From: Catenaria anguillulae PL171
Taxonomy: Eukaryota > Blastocladiomycota > Blastocladiomycetes > Blastocladiales > Catenariaceae
Direction: 5' to 3'
Length of the DNA stretch: 64,000 bases
Assembly (NCBI GenBank): GCA_002102555.1
Contig: MCFL01000035.1
Location: 186,001 to 250,000 of the forward strand
Shown here: positions 23,924 to 36,161 of the stretch, one piece after another
Layout of the letters: each line of letters opens with the position of its first letter
Numbering within the stretch: the first letter of the stretch is position 1
Notes under the pieces: generated by a model
Databases searched by the model: none
The model's input: the letters and a program-made list of their open reading frames with translations, nothing else
Told to the model about the DNA's origin: nothing
Translations under genes and position numbers: made by a program

Positions 23924-23957
23924 AAGATTTGTGCGAAAAATCCTGCCCGTGGTCTCT
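23924..23957. repeat. Right terminal inverted repeat of the MITE-like element
   Basis: Reverse complement of the left end with one difference (G for A at the twenty-fourth position from the outer edge). Confidence 0.85.
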
Positions 23958-24613
23958 ATTCACTTTTCCCCTGCTTCACATTGTTTTCTTCGTCAACTCG
24001 ATTTTTCGAGTACCAACCTGCTTGCTCTCTGATTGATTCGTTTCCCGACGTTGAATGTATCGGATAAAGGAAACGATGGCCAATCACACCAGCATCACAC
24101 TGCGATTCATGATGTGGAAATGGTTACAGACAGACACGCAATTCAACAAAAAGACTAACGGACACAGAAGGAAGTGGGGTTGTTGTATGGCATGCAGGCG
24201 CTTCAAAATTCGTGTTGGCTGTTTAGGGCGCAGCCTCATACCTGTGAACGACTGGCAGCCAAGAAAGAACCTAACAGCTAGGTGACAACTAAATTTGAGA
24301 AGCTTCCGATTCTCGCAACAAGAATGATGTATCGGGTTCATGTCCATTCGATGTCCGATCTGCACTTTCCAGGCAACCTTTCCTGTTTCTCGTTTCACAT
24401 CACCCTTCACACACAGACCATCCACATCATCAGCCCCTGTCCCTTTTGTGTCTGTTTCATCCAATGCTGGATCATGCACTTGCGGGACGATGGTCACGAC
24501 CAAGTCATTTCGTTCCACCTGCATAAGTAAATCTGTCCATGAAAAGGGCGCAGGATTCCCTCCCTCCATCCCAGTTGCTGGTGACAAAAAGCACAAATAG
24601 TCAATACTTCACA
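23958..24613. other. Upstream region of the secreted-protein gene
   Basis: AT-richer than the surroundings, with C/T-rich patches toward 24500-24580. No coding sequence or RNA gene is recognised. Confidence 0.45.
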
Positions 24614-25890
24614 ATGTCCCAGAGCTTCCGACTCCTCCTCAGCCTTGCGGTCGCAGCACTGCTCCTCGCCGTTCATGGAGCCCCTCAGCAACCAAGTCAG
24701 ATTCCTGCTCGTACTGCCAAGTGCCAGGAGTTTCTCGATTCAATTGGCAAGGATCCCAAGTGCTTCGGGCCAGTGACGGCCGTTCTTGACGAATTTGGCA
24801 AACTTGACATGGAAACTGGCGCCAAAGCGGTATGTATGCTCGCTCCTTCAAAGCAAATACTTGCCACACGCTGACTTGTAGGACTATATACTTCCTGCAG
24901 CTCCCCACCTACTATCGCCGATTCTTGGACGCCTACTGCAAGCGCGAGTGCAACAAGCCCCATGAAGACCTCGTCAATGCTGCTATTGGTACATACGTGC
25001 GCCGATTCCCGGCCGCCGTTGTTGAAGCTCATCTCCAACTGACACCGCTTCCTTTTCAGCCAATTGCGAGGAGATCGCAAATGCATGGCGATTCATCGAC
25101 TTTACGTCATCAGCTGGCAAGGATGCCCAGCAAGCCCGCGTTGACTGGGGCAGGAGTTATCAGCTGGCCGTGCGGGATATGATGTGCATGCGCGGTATGT
25201 CTTTAATGTCCTTCTGATATTGGCACGGAGCAGCACTAACATTTGTGTTGCCATCGTCTCCCTGCCTCCGTCAACGACATGTCCTTAGACCCAACCGACC
25301 CGTCGAAAATGTGTTCGCCCGACCTTCTCGACACTGGCCGCAAGTACCAAGTCTTCAACAACTCCGTGTTCCCCCCACCGAGCGAGCCTATTGCCGTCAT
25401 GTACGGCCGTGACGCCAACTATATGTTCCAAGCTTGGAAGGAGTCTCTCATGCAGCCCAAGCCGGAAAACCTGACCGTTGTCCCGCCTGAAGCATTCTGT
25501 ACCCCTTGCCGTGCTGCGGGATTGACTCAAGCCTATCTGCATTGGATGCAAGAGTTCACGCCGTACACCAACTCCTCGGGCTCTCAGGGCTGGCCGACTG
25601 TTGCGGAGCAAAAGAAGGTTTGGGAGGAACAGTCGAGCAAGATGAACAAGTATTGCGAGTTGCACAACATCAAGAATCCCACAAAGGTTGCCGTGTTTCG
25701 GACGGACGCCAAGGTGACGGTTGGCTTGCCTGCAAACGAGAGCAGTGTCACCGAGTCTCCGTCCAAGGGTGTTCCTGCCGGTGGCGATTCGGGAAACAAG
25801 AAGCCTGACGGCTCCTCGGGTGCCGCCATGGTCCGAGTTGGGGCGGTCGCCATGAGTGTGACTTTGATTTCGTGCTTCGCTCTGCTTTGA
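24614..25890 (+). CDS. Secreted, probably GPI-anchored Cys-containing surface protein
   Basis: Four exons (24614-24829, 24901-24988, 25060-25194, 25289-25890) splice without a break to 346 residues. The N-terminus is a signal peptide (LLLSLAVAALLLAVHGA). The mature part has spaced cysteines, including KCQEFLD, DPKCFGP, AYCKRECNK and FCTPCRAAGL, which suggests disulphides in the secretory route. Near the end is a Ser/Pro/Gly-rich linker followed by a hydrophobic tail (VGAVAMSVTLISCFALL) with no basic anchor after it. That is the layout of a GPI attachment signal. The likely location is the cell surface or wall. I cannot name the family; Cys-rich GPI proteins of this sort are common in fungi. 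Introns 1 and 3 begin GTATGT. Confidence 0.8.
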
Positions 25891-26082
25891 GCAGGTACAT
25901 CAGTCATTCTTCCCGTGATATTAAATAGTGTCCATTTCAAGAAATAGAACGTGATTGCCTTGTAAGAATATATATCGTACTTGAGATGAAAACCAAAGAC
26001 GAAGGATGGGATAAAACTAAGCAAATCACATCATTCAAAAAACACGACAAGCCCCATTTACTCAACGACTTGAATTCTGAAC

Positions 26083-29000
26083 TCACCAACCTGCCGATGA
26101 CATGAACGACGAATTGAGCCCGTTGGTCGGCAACTCCTCGCTGGCCAGCTGCTCAATCTCGCGCCGGATAGCCTCGTCCACACCCTGCGTCCGCTGCACC
26201 AACAGTGCACACTCTTCAATCTGCACACCCCACGACCGCCACGCAACCTGACCTGACTGCGACCACGCCTTCATGGCCGCCGTCAACACCTTGAGCAACT
26301 GGTTGCGGTTCTCCATGGCGGCCCGAGTCGTGCGCGCCATCAGCTCGGCCGTGACGTTGGCCATGTCCACCACCGACGCACGTGCGGCGATGTCGACCCA
26401 CCACGTCGGGTGGTACTCGAGCTTGGGCGACGTTTGCGTCAAGTTGAGCACCACCTCGATCCACACCTCTGGGTTGTACAAGGCCGAACTGGTCGACACA
26501 CTTGCCGTTGCCATGGAAACACCACCGGCAGGGAAATCCGCCAACGCCTCGGCCGCGGACGATGCGGGTGCCACGTATCCGCCAAACGAAAACAAATCAG
26601 TTAAGGTGACCACCGCCGAGGTCAAGGACTCGGTCGCCGCGGGACGCAAAGCGTCAAACCACAGGTCGCGCAAGTACAGCAAATCCACTTCTCTTTCCGG
26701 CGGATTGCCAACGGCCACGAGCTGGAACGTGAGGGTCGGAAGCTGAAAATCGCTGGCAATGTGGAGCAATTCTTGCAACGTGAGCAACTCGCCATCCGTC
26801 AAGTCCCGCGCCACAGCATGTGCATGCTTGTCCCCATCCAGCATCAAGAGCGACCGGACGAGTTGACCCTGGACATGGGCGACATCATACTCCTCGGCGA
26901 TTTCTTGAATCAAAGTCGCATTCTTGGTGGCCTTGGCAACCTGCAATGCGCTCGACAAGTGCCCAATGCGATCTTCAAGCTTGTACGTGAACGTTGCCGT
27001 CGAGTCGCCACCCCGGTGTTGTTGCTCGGCTTCGGTCATGGCCACTGGAATCCTCGCCAACGCAAGCAAGGTGCGCGCCGCATCGGCATACCGCCCGCGG
27101 GCCTCATAGTACCGCGCCAACATTTCCTGCCCCTCGACGGTATCCTGCCTCTTGAGCCACTCTTCCACGTACACGGTCGACAATCCAATGAGCGCCGAGG
27201 CCTTGCCAAGCCTTTGGTACCAGTCGTACAAAGCAAAATGCCACAACAAGTCATTACTGGCCTCGGCATGCTGGTGGACGCGCACCTGCGCATCGGTCAA
27301 AACGGTCTTGAGCTCAAACTGCTGCTGCTGCAGTTGCTGATCACCAGCTTGCACCCCACGCTCGAGGGCAGCCTGCGCCATGGCCACCTCTTGATTCAAG
27401 CGCTCAAGTGCCCCGGTCGCAATCGCATAGCACCTGCTGCGCATCATCACGAGCCTCTCGCGCGGATCGGCCACCATGACCCCGCCCGTGGCCTCTTCGC
27501 GCACATATTGTACGGCCTCGGCATTCGGGTCCACCTCGTTTGCGCGGCGCAGCGCCAAATCCAGAACGCCGCGCACAAACCCGACGGACAGCATGCTTGT
27601 GCAAATATGCATGAAATGCGTATCGTTCAACTTGCCCGCAACACGCAAGGCATTGGTGAGTGCACCGGCGAGCACGGGCGACCTTGGACTCACCACGTTG
27701 CGGGCCCACTCGTCCTTGGGAACATTGTTGTTGGCATCGCCCGTGGTTTGCTCGTGATACATCTTGACGCTCTCGAGAACACCGGCGGCAAACACGTCCT
27801 CGACCGACAAGAGCGTCGAACACCACTCTTGCAAGAGTGCGGCGAGCGACCCGCCCGTCGGCTGCTGCCCCTGGCCTCCGCCCGATGACGATGCACCAAC
27901 GCCGTCCACAGGTGCATACTGAATCACGAGCGTGGCAATCTGCCCGCACATTTCGCGGCCGCCGGCCGACACGGCAAAATCGCGCAGCGGCGTCGAGAGC
28001 AGGTAATCAATGACCATTTGTGGGTGACTTGTGTTGGCGGGTGCCCGCTGAATAACCTCGGGCAGCTTGTAAGCGTACAAGAGTCGGACAAATCGAACGG
28101 CCTCGAGCGCCAACTTGACTTGATGAAACAGGCCCTGAACATACTCGCGCTCCCTGTTCCAGCAATACTCGTCGCCAGGCTGGACCGCGCTCCCCGGCCT
28201 TGGCATCGCGCCGGCACCTGCGCCGGCAAATGGCGACTCAAATAGCTCCTTGCGCTTTGGCCACTCGTCCACAAACCCGCTCAACTTTTCGAGCTTTGCC
28301 TCGATCCTCGTCAACTCACCCTCGTTCACGGCCATTTCGTATCCGAGATGCTGCGGATTCTTGCGCAGCACGGCCGCGTCCCAAATCGGCTGCAGCATGT
28401 GCCGCAGGTACATGTCGAGTCCAAGAGCGCACCCAGACACTTGCACAAGGACTTGTTGAACGGCAGCGCCCAGATCCGTGCGCTCAGCAGGCGAGCCCGG
28501 CAGCGGATGCGGCTGGCCGCCCGCATGGTGAAACATGCGCTGAATCACGTGCAGCCTTGCCGCGGGAGTCAGGGGGGTCATGCCGTATGCGGCCGAGCGT
28601 GATGCCGACGAATTCGACATGCGCGACGACGAAGAAGTCAAAGGTCCGAAACCGGCAACTCCACCGGCTTGGGTTGCAGGCGCCAAGTTGGGCGCCACGC
28701 CGCCCACATCGCCGCACGCAAGGGCAATGAGCCACGCACACACCTGAGCGCGGCCGTACGCCTGCACAAACTTGTCGGGCAACTTGTCTGCACCCATGCG
28801 TACAAGGTACGCGAGCTCGTCCAAAGGCCGGCGCTTGACAAGCACACGTAGGCCGTCCTGGTTGAGAAGCAAGAAATGGCGCGGGCGGTCTTGCTCGTCG
28901 ACGGGGAACTGTGCAATGGCGGCCGCATCGAGTGCGCCGCCCGTGGTCGGGTCAATTTCAATCAGAGCCGCAGTGCGTCCGGCAATGTGCACAATGTGCG

Positions 29001-30655
29001 CGCGCTCGAGGGCAGCAGACGCCGACAATGCGGACCGCGACGCAGGCATGCGTGTGAGCAGCGGCAGGTCGCGGGGAAGATCGAGGGCCGCGCCAAGGAC
29101 AAGATCGGCGGGCGATGATCCCGATCCGCCAACGTCTGTGCCCGTGGCGTGGCAGGCGAGAAACACACCGCGGGCATAGTAGGCGGCGTGTGTGTTGATG
29201 GGCATGAAATTCTCGGCAACAGGATTGCGCAAATGCAAGGCATTGTTGCCTGTCGAAGCGTTACCCAGGAAGGACGTCGCAGTTGGAATAAGGTTGTAGC
29301 GCGCGGGAGACCCAAGGGATTGTGAAATGGCCTGCGACGCGGGCGGAAGGCGCACGTGATTGACGACCACATCGATGCTCCCATCGTTCTTTTGTTGCAG
29401 CGAGCAGTAGATGCGCGTGGCGGTGGATGTGACGGCAACAAAGTGGAACGAAGTCGACTCTGAGGGCTCAATCGGGTGCAGGGAAATGACAGACGAGCCC
29501 TTGCCGAGGTAAAAGTCGCGAGAGTGGTGAATCACGTTGTTGGCAGCTTGGCGCATGAGTGAGGGCACATCGAGCATGACCCTGAAGGCGTGGACCGACT
29601 GGTTTGGGTCATCAGAGGACCGGTCCCAGAGCTTGATGAACTTGAGAGCGCCTCCGTCGTCGTCGCCGGTCGCGGAGGACAAGATGCGCGATTCATAGAG
29701 TACAATTAGGTAGCCTTGCTCGTTGTGGACAGTAAGGGACTTGATGGGACCCTGGTTGTCGAGGCGGTGGGCAATGAAGTCGGGCAAGCACTTGATGAGC
29801 ATTGATTGCGTGTGGTTTGTCTTTTGCAGCTTGCGCCGGCTTGGGTCTGAGCCCGAACCGAAAATGGGAATGCGGTCGAGCAGGCGCGTGTCGGGCGTAA
29901 ACGTGAGCTCGTAGACATGGCCGTCGTATCCACCCAAGAAAATACGACCTTCGCGTGTCGACGTGATGGCCGTGACACTGACGCCATCTGCGGGCACTTG
30001 CATGTCCATTTCAGACAAGCCAACGGCAGGCGGCGATTGGAGAGACGCTGCTTTGGTGATGCGGATACAGTCCACGTGAATTTCACTGAGCGTTGCCACG
30101 ACGAGCAAGTACTTGACATTGTCGACAAACAGCCCGGGAGGCGGGGTAACAAGAGCGACGGCCGTGATCAAGGTTGAGTACTCCTTTGCAAGGACACATG
30201 TGCCAGCATTACGCTCGTAATCCCACAAGTGCAGCGACCCGTCGATGGTGATCCAAGCATGGCGAATTTCTGGGAAGAGACCCATGTAAGACCGCGACCT
30301 GGCCTGATACCGGGCCCGAAGGAACTCTTCAGGAAGCGGAATGTGCTTGGACTCGGCAAAGAGCGTTGTTTCGGAGATGGCCGGGTCGAGATGCGGACCA
30401 ATGGCATCGTGCAAGGCACTGGGTGACCAGTAAGCCGAGGATGACAGGTTGCCTGGAAATGGATGGGGACACGGATCAGTGGGCCGCGAGATTGATGATT
30501 GGCATTGTCAAAGGCACGGCGAGGCACGAACCGGCTGCGAATGCATACGACACATCTGCGGTTTGTTGTTGCGCTTGTGTATTTGGATTGCGGGCGCCAG
30601 CAGCCCCGGCAGCGCCGCCGCCATACGCGGGGTTTGCGTTGGTGTTGAATGCCAT
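26083..30655 (-). CDS. NUP170: Nuclear pore scaffold nucleoporin Nup155/Nup170
   Basis: Inner-ring component of the nuclear pore. A short first exon (30655-30532: MAFNTNANPAYGGG and an Ala/Gly/Gln-rich start) joins a 4370-base second exon across an intron at 30453-30531, giving 1497 residues, the size of yeast Nup170. The N-terminal half is a beta-propeller, with IPLPEEFLRARYQARSRSYM and HAWITIDGSLHLWDYERN near its start, both typical of the Nup155 family. The C-terminal half is an alpha-helical solenoid (for example YYEARGRYADAARTLLALAR). The ATG at 30655 is the first true ATG; the frame upstream opens only with TTG. It diverges from the GBP gene across about 490 bases. Confidence 0.93.
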
Positions 30656-31148
30656 CGTCTCCGTTGAGCTCAAGTGATGGATGTGAAGGCGAGGTCTTGG
30701 AGCAACGGCAATGTGGAATGAACGGATCAGGCCAACGTGACTGGGTGTGCGGCGGCTAGATCAGCGGATTGCGAAAGGTTGTGGCCGTCCCTACAGTCGG
30801 GCAGTGCAAGTGCATCGTGTGTTGCACAAATACATTTGTAGTTTCGTTTTCGTAAGTACGACATTTGACCAGTTTAGGCCGAGGATGATCGGCATTGTCA
30901 CGTGCTTGCACCTGGTGGTTCTCCGATCTGACTCGAATGCGAAACGCGTCAGAGTGCCAGTGTTCGCAAGCACTCGATGGAGGAGCAGCAAGCACCACAG
31001 CGAACGAGACGGACCACAAAGGCGCCTTCCCGGTGACCATATGCAACATGGAATGATCATTTCCTCCCTCTATGTGCAATGCCAATACCCTACATGAACA
31101 CAGCACTTTCTTGATCGACCGCCAACGCACACGACTTTCCTCGCAATC
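30656..31148. other. Divergent promoter region, NUP170 and GBP
   Basis: 493 bases between two start codons facing apart. No clear TATA box on either strand and no recognisable coding sequence. Confidence 0.5.
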
Positions 31149-33568
31149 ATGGACACGCCGCTCATGCTCATCAACCTGTCTGGCAAGGTCTCGGACCCAA
31201 AATCGCAGTTTGTCATCAATGAGGAGGCCGCCAAAGTCATAGAGTCCATGGACGGACCAATTGGAGTCATTTCTGTTGCTGGCCTGTACCGGACTGGCAA
31301 ATCTTTCATCCTTAGTGTGTCTCCTCACCATTGTCTGCGTTTGTTCCCAATGTGACGAAACCCTGACTGTGTTCATGACGACTGTGCAGATCAGCTCGCC
31401 GGGCGAACAGACGGATTCGACATTGGCGCCTCAATTCGTACGTTAAACTTTCGCCAGGCGCTGCGGACATGACACCCAACCGAACACATGCATATTCACT
31501 CGTATTCTATTCTCGTTCCTGTACACAGAGCCACAAACACAGGGAATCTGGATGTGGGCACTCGATAAACCCTCGCTCCGCCGCCGACGCCTGCCCGACA
31601 CCATGAACATTGTGCTGCTCGATACCGAAGGTCTCGGCTCATTCACGAAAACCGAAACACATGACGTGAAAATCTTTGCGCTAGCGGTCCTGCTCTCGTC
31701 CTACCTCATCTACAACTCGCTCGGCACCATTGACGACACGGCCATTGAAAACATGTCGCTCATTGTCAATCTCACGCGGAGCATCCGCGAAAAAGTGAGC
31801 GAATCTGACCGGCCAGGAATCGCACCCAAAGTCGACCCGGTCTCGTTGCGCCAGTTCTTTCCGAGGTTCATGTGGCTGTTGCGGGACTTTTCGCTTGAGC
31901 TCAAGATTGAAGGCCGCGACATTTCTCAAGACGAGTACCTGGAGCATGCGCTGCGGCCACTGGAAGGTAAAGAGGCCGACATTGTGGCAAAGAACAAGGT
32001 GAGGGAGACGATCCGGTCGGTGTTTCACCAGCGCACGTGCTATACGCTCAAGCGACCCGTCGACGACGAAGATCAGTTGCAGGAGCTGGGCTCGCTGAAG
32101 CCAAGCCAGTTTCGAAAAGATTACTTGGAGGAGGTGGAGCGGCTGATCAAGCTCATTTACCAAAATGTGCCCCCAAAGACGTTGTACGGGACAAGCTTGA
32201 CAGGAGCTGGTACTTCGGCCTTTCTGAATACTCCCCTCACCCTGATATGTCTTGTCTCGACACTATCATCTAAACCTCGATTGGTCGTCCGATTGCACAG
32301 TTTTGGTTGCCATCATGAAACAATACGTCTCGGCCATCAACTCAGGCTCGGTTCCCGTCATTTCGTCGGCCTGGGAATCTGTCCTCGCGCAAAAGACAGA
32401 CATGGCCCTCGCCGATGCCAAATCCGCCATCGCCAAATCCCTCCCGGACCCAACCGACATGGACGATCCGCTTACGCTGCTGGGTCCCACTGGTCCCGGA
32501 ACACTTGCCGAGCAAAAGGGCACGTCGGCGTTTCTGCGCGGCGCAGTCCTCCAAGCCATGTCGCCTGCCCAAATCGATGCCAAGCTGGGCGAGATTCACA
32601 CATATGCAGCCGAAGAAGTGGCCAGGCTGGCAACGGCGATTGTAGACGCCAATGAGCGCACCAACACCGAAGCAGCAACACGTGCCGCGAGGGTTGCGCA
32701 GAAGGCAATTGACGAGGCCGACTCGATTGACGCCGTGAAAGCCGCGAGCGATTTAGGGGAGCAAGAGTTTGCCTCTGCTGGTGCACGGGGCCGATGCAAG
32801 GAGGCTGCGCTGCATCAAGTCGGTTGGACGTCAATGGTGCTTGCTGGGGCAGGGCAGGTGGCTGCGGCTGAGGCAAGCCGCTTGAGCAAGGAAATGCAGG
32901 AGCAGTTTGAGGAAGAGATGGGCAAAGCTAAGAAGGAGTATGCAACGTTGCAAGAGCTATACCAGAGCGTCGACAAGGAGTGGCAAAAAGAACAGGCAAA
33001 TGCCAAGTCGTTGAGGGAGCAGGCGACCGAGCTTCGTACGTTGTTCTCATTCGATGTTCGACTCGTTTGACGAAACGACTCACCTGTTTACTGCTTCGGT
33101 GTATCAGGATACGAGATCATGGGCCACCAAAAGACCATCAAGTCACTTGAAACCGATCTGGCTGACTTGGCAGCCGCCAACGCCGACTTGACCCAAAAGC
33201 TCGCCGACCTCGACGAAAAGCACGCAAAGGAGCACAAGGCGCGTACGCGCCTCGAGGCTGAGCTCGAAGCCATGACGGCCAAGCAGGAAGCAGCCGAAAA
33301 GGCTCGCGCAGAGCTCGAGGACAAGCTCAAGGACGCCGACTCGGGCATGGGCCAGGTGTCTGCTGAGCGCGAGGAGCTGATGCGCGAGCTCGATTCGCGG
33401 CAAGAGCAAATTGAGGCCATGCGTGGTGAGCTTGAGCAGGCATATGCCATGGTGGACAAGGCAAAGGAAGAGACGGAAGCAAAAGTCAAGCAAGTCAAGG
33501 AGGAGGCGGATAAGAAGTTGAAGCAGGAGTTGAGCGAGGCGGGCGGCTGCAATTGCACCATCATGTGA
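31149..33568 (+). CDS. Guanylate-binding protein (large GTPase) with C-terminal CaaX box
   Basis: Dynamin-superfamily GTPase of the GBP/atlastin group. Five exons (31149-31314, 31390-31437, 31529-32209, 32301-33035, 33108-33568) splice cleanly to 696 residues. The GTPase domain has the P-loop GLYRTGKS (45-52), the switch motif DTEGLG (103-108), the GBP-type LLRDFSLEL (about 190) in place of NKxD, and the typical GIWMWALDKP. A helical middle domain (VAIMKQYVSAINSGSVPVIS) is followed by a long charged coiled coil (about 500-690). The last four residues are CTIM, a CaaX signature with Met last, predicting farnesylation and membrane attachment, as known for animal GBP1. The upstream Cys in CNCTIM could be palmitoylated. 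Animal GBPs act in defence of the cell against pathogens; the role in a fungus is unknown. Confidence 0.92.
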
Positions 33569-34006
33569 GCCGTGCCACTCACTCTGCCAGGTTCCCGTTG
33601 CGTTGACAGTCACACTCCAGTTGATGGAAGTGTTTTTGTGTGTACATTTGCTCACCCACTACAATATTACACAATCCTCCGTATAACTGCGTGTATTCTT
33701 CTACTCATCATGCTGAGGTAGCTTATGTACGTCGAAAGAAAGCAACCGACATTATTGAAGAAACAGGCAAGCGTAAACACACAATCAAAAGAAAAGAAGA
33801 ACGGAAGCCACACTCGAAACATGAAGACGGGATGGATTCTAATCTCCATCGTGATGAAATGGCGCAAGTTTATACACAACAACAATAAAAAAGAGCGGAA
33901 GGTAAACATCTGAAAAGGATGGGCGACGGAGAAAGGACTGGGAGGGAGAGATACACAAAAGTATGTAGGAAATCAGCAACGTCGGGAAACCAAAGAGCCA
34001 GCGGGT
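33569..34006. other. Convergent 3' region, GBP and G-alpha
   Basis: AT-rich 438 bases between the two stop codons. No coding sequence recognised; presumed 3' UTRs. Confidence 0.55.
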
Positions 34007-35376
34007 TCAAAGCAATCCGGCGTCGACCAAATTGTTCTTCATGACAATGTCCCGCACGGCGGCCATAACAAATCGGATTTGTGTCGTATCTGTTGCACAT
34101 GTGAGGTGAATATACACCTCCTTGGATTCTGACTGGTTGAGCTCCTCAAACTTTTCTTGAAAGAATGCACATGCCAGGTCGTATCGTGGGCCGCCCTCGT
34201 ATTCTGGGAACTCGATTTCAATGGGCGACACGAGGATCTTTTCCCGAAACAAGTCAATCTGTCGTGCGTCACAAGCATTGAGAGTCAGCGGGGTATGAGC
34301 GGGCCGAGTGAAAGCGCAGAGTCTGTTCTGTACCTTGTTGAGGAACAAGATCATGCTCGTCTTGGTAAACCATCGAGAGTTGCATATACTCGAGAATAGC
34401 TGCAGGGACTCTTTCATGCGATTCTGGCTTTCGTCTTCAAACAGCCGTTGGTCGTACTCGGAAAGGGCAGCCATGTACACAATGGCCGTCACGTTCTGCG
34501 ATCAGGCGTGGCAGAAGAGCACTGTTAGTCTGTATGCCAAAGGCAATTGGGAAACAACAGTTCCGCGAACCTCGAAGCAATGGATCCACTTTTTCCGTTC
34601 TGACCGTTGGCCGCCGACGTCAAACATGCTGAAAATGTAACTGAGGTAAGCAAAGTGCCATCGTTGGGCCGAGGCGGAAGACGAATCGCAGCATACCGGA
34701 ATGTGAGGTTGTCAATGATAAATGTGTTTTCGACGATACCTGTTGTTTTGACTCGAGACCGCAAAATGTCTTGATCCGTGGGAGTAAATCCAGGCTGCGT
34801 GATTCGGTCAATGTGCTCAAAGTAGCTGCAGATACGAAACAGATCAACGGTCACGGATGGTTCTATCATGCAAACACTCTAAAAACGCGCAAGAGCGACG
34901 TGCTATTTGGCAGAATCGTTGAGCTGATACTCCTTTGCTCGCGCCAATGCCGTCTTGACCCCCTCATCTGCGAGCATGCCCTTGATTGCCGCCACCAATC
35001 CTGGATCCACCGCCGCAGGGTTAACTGCTTTGGACCCTTCCACAAACGCATTCATGAGCGGCGTGCACTTGTCCTTGTCTGCAAAGTCCAGCTGTAACCG
35101 TGTTGACATGGCATCCAATATGGCCTGCATGGACTGGAGCAAGTTGTTGATGACGACTTCGCGGATCGCAACACGGTCCGCATCCGAGAACCCGACGCCA
35201 TGAATGAGCTGCATTTGCTTGAGGATGGTGGATTTGCCCGATTCTCCAGTGCCGAGCAGCAGCATCTTCACCTCCTTGTCCATCTTGAGCTTGTCATCGC
35301 GGATCTGTTGCTCGATTTCCGTATTCCGGGCCTTTTCGGGCGTCACCTCGGCCTCTTTGGACGTGAGGCAGCCCAT
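34007..35376 (-). CDS. Heterotrimeric G-protein alpha subunit
   Basis: Membrane-associated GTPase that relays receptor signals. Five exons (35376-34904, 34825-34697, 34628-34571, 34495-34334, 34258-34007) give 357 residues, the usual length. The N-terminus MGCLTS has Gly2 for myristoylation and Cys3 for palmitoylation. Motifs are GTGESGKST (42-50), LRSRVKTTG with the catalytic Arg, [13 protein letters not shown] with the catalytic Gln, NKID split by the last intron, and TCATDT. The C-terminus is NNLVDAGLL, so the Cys at -4 used by pertussis toxin in Gi proteins is absent. The first intron (34826-34903) has GC rather than GT at its 5' end (GCACGT); no GT nearby restores the frame. The closest subgroup cannot be fixed by eye. 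Confidence 0.95.
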
Positions 35377-36161
35377 GGTTTACAGATCGCCTGTAGGCTT
35401 TTTGAGTGGAAAGGTCGTTGAGCGCCAAGTTCGGATGGTGGGGTTTCGAGCTTGTGATGAATGGGATGGATGCGATTATGGCTCAATGGCCGCAGCAACT
35501 TGCAACTATGCTGGTGATGGCTGGGTTTCAATGTGACGCCGCAACGGCTGCCGGTTGTGCACGAAATTGTATTGACTCGACGAGTGCTCTGTTCCATCCA
35601 ACGCGACCGCGCGTGGGAAACGTTGAGATGAGGTCTGTGGTTGCCTATGTTGAGTGCCGGGTACGCTAGGTCATGTAATGAGTTCTAGCAAGTACATTGC
35701 AAGTCTATCCAATGCACTGTGTGCGAATTGTCGAGCGTCGGATTATGCCTTGTGGTTGTTGCTTCCTGGTCGAATGATGATCAATATACTGGATAGATGG
35801 ACCTTGAGAAGTCAAATCCGTCACGCGGCAGGCTTCATATACACGTACTTGGCACGTTTTGCGAAGTGAGAGGTGCAGACAAAATGAGCGCGATGACTTG
35901 ATTCTAGCGCACTCGTTCTCCATGAGCAATCATTTTTTTTTTAATTCGGTCCCTCCTTGGCTCGATCGGATCGTTCCCGTGCATGCGACTATGGTTTCCA
36001 AGGCTATGGTGAGTGCGAACAGACGACTGCGGACAGAACATCCACCTCACATGTGCGCGACGTCGAGTCTGGCCAGAACTAATTGGACCTCGTGATGGCT
36101 TGCACATTGCTCTCGAATCTTGAGGATTTTTGCATCAATCATTGCAGGCACGCATGGCATC
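35377..36161. other. Divergent intergenic region
   Basis: 785 bases between the G-alpha start and the following plus-strand membrane-protein gene. No supported gene, RNA or repeat apart from a short T run near 35935. A TTGCAG acceptor near 36146 could belong to an upstream exon of the plus-strand gene. Confidence 0.45.

Larger units (their letters stand above)
23653..23957. mobile_element. MITE-like non-autonomous transposable element
   Basis: Two 34-base terminal inverted repeats with one mismatch enclose about 235 bases. The outer ends read AGAGACCACGGGCAGGATTT inward. If the element is taken as starting GAGACC and ending GGTCTC, it is flanked on both sides by TA, the target duplication of Tc1/mariner transposons; a 3-base ATT duplication is the alternative reading. 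The interior has no coding frame and carries a near copy of CAAATCTTTTGCAAATG at about 23679 and 23870. Size, ends and lack of coding fit a miniature inverted-repeat element moved by a transposase elsewhere in the genome. Confidence 0.8.
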
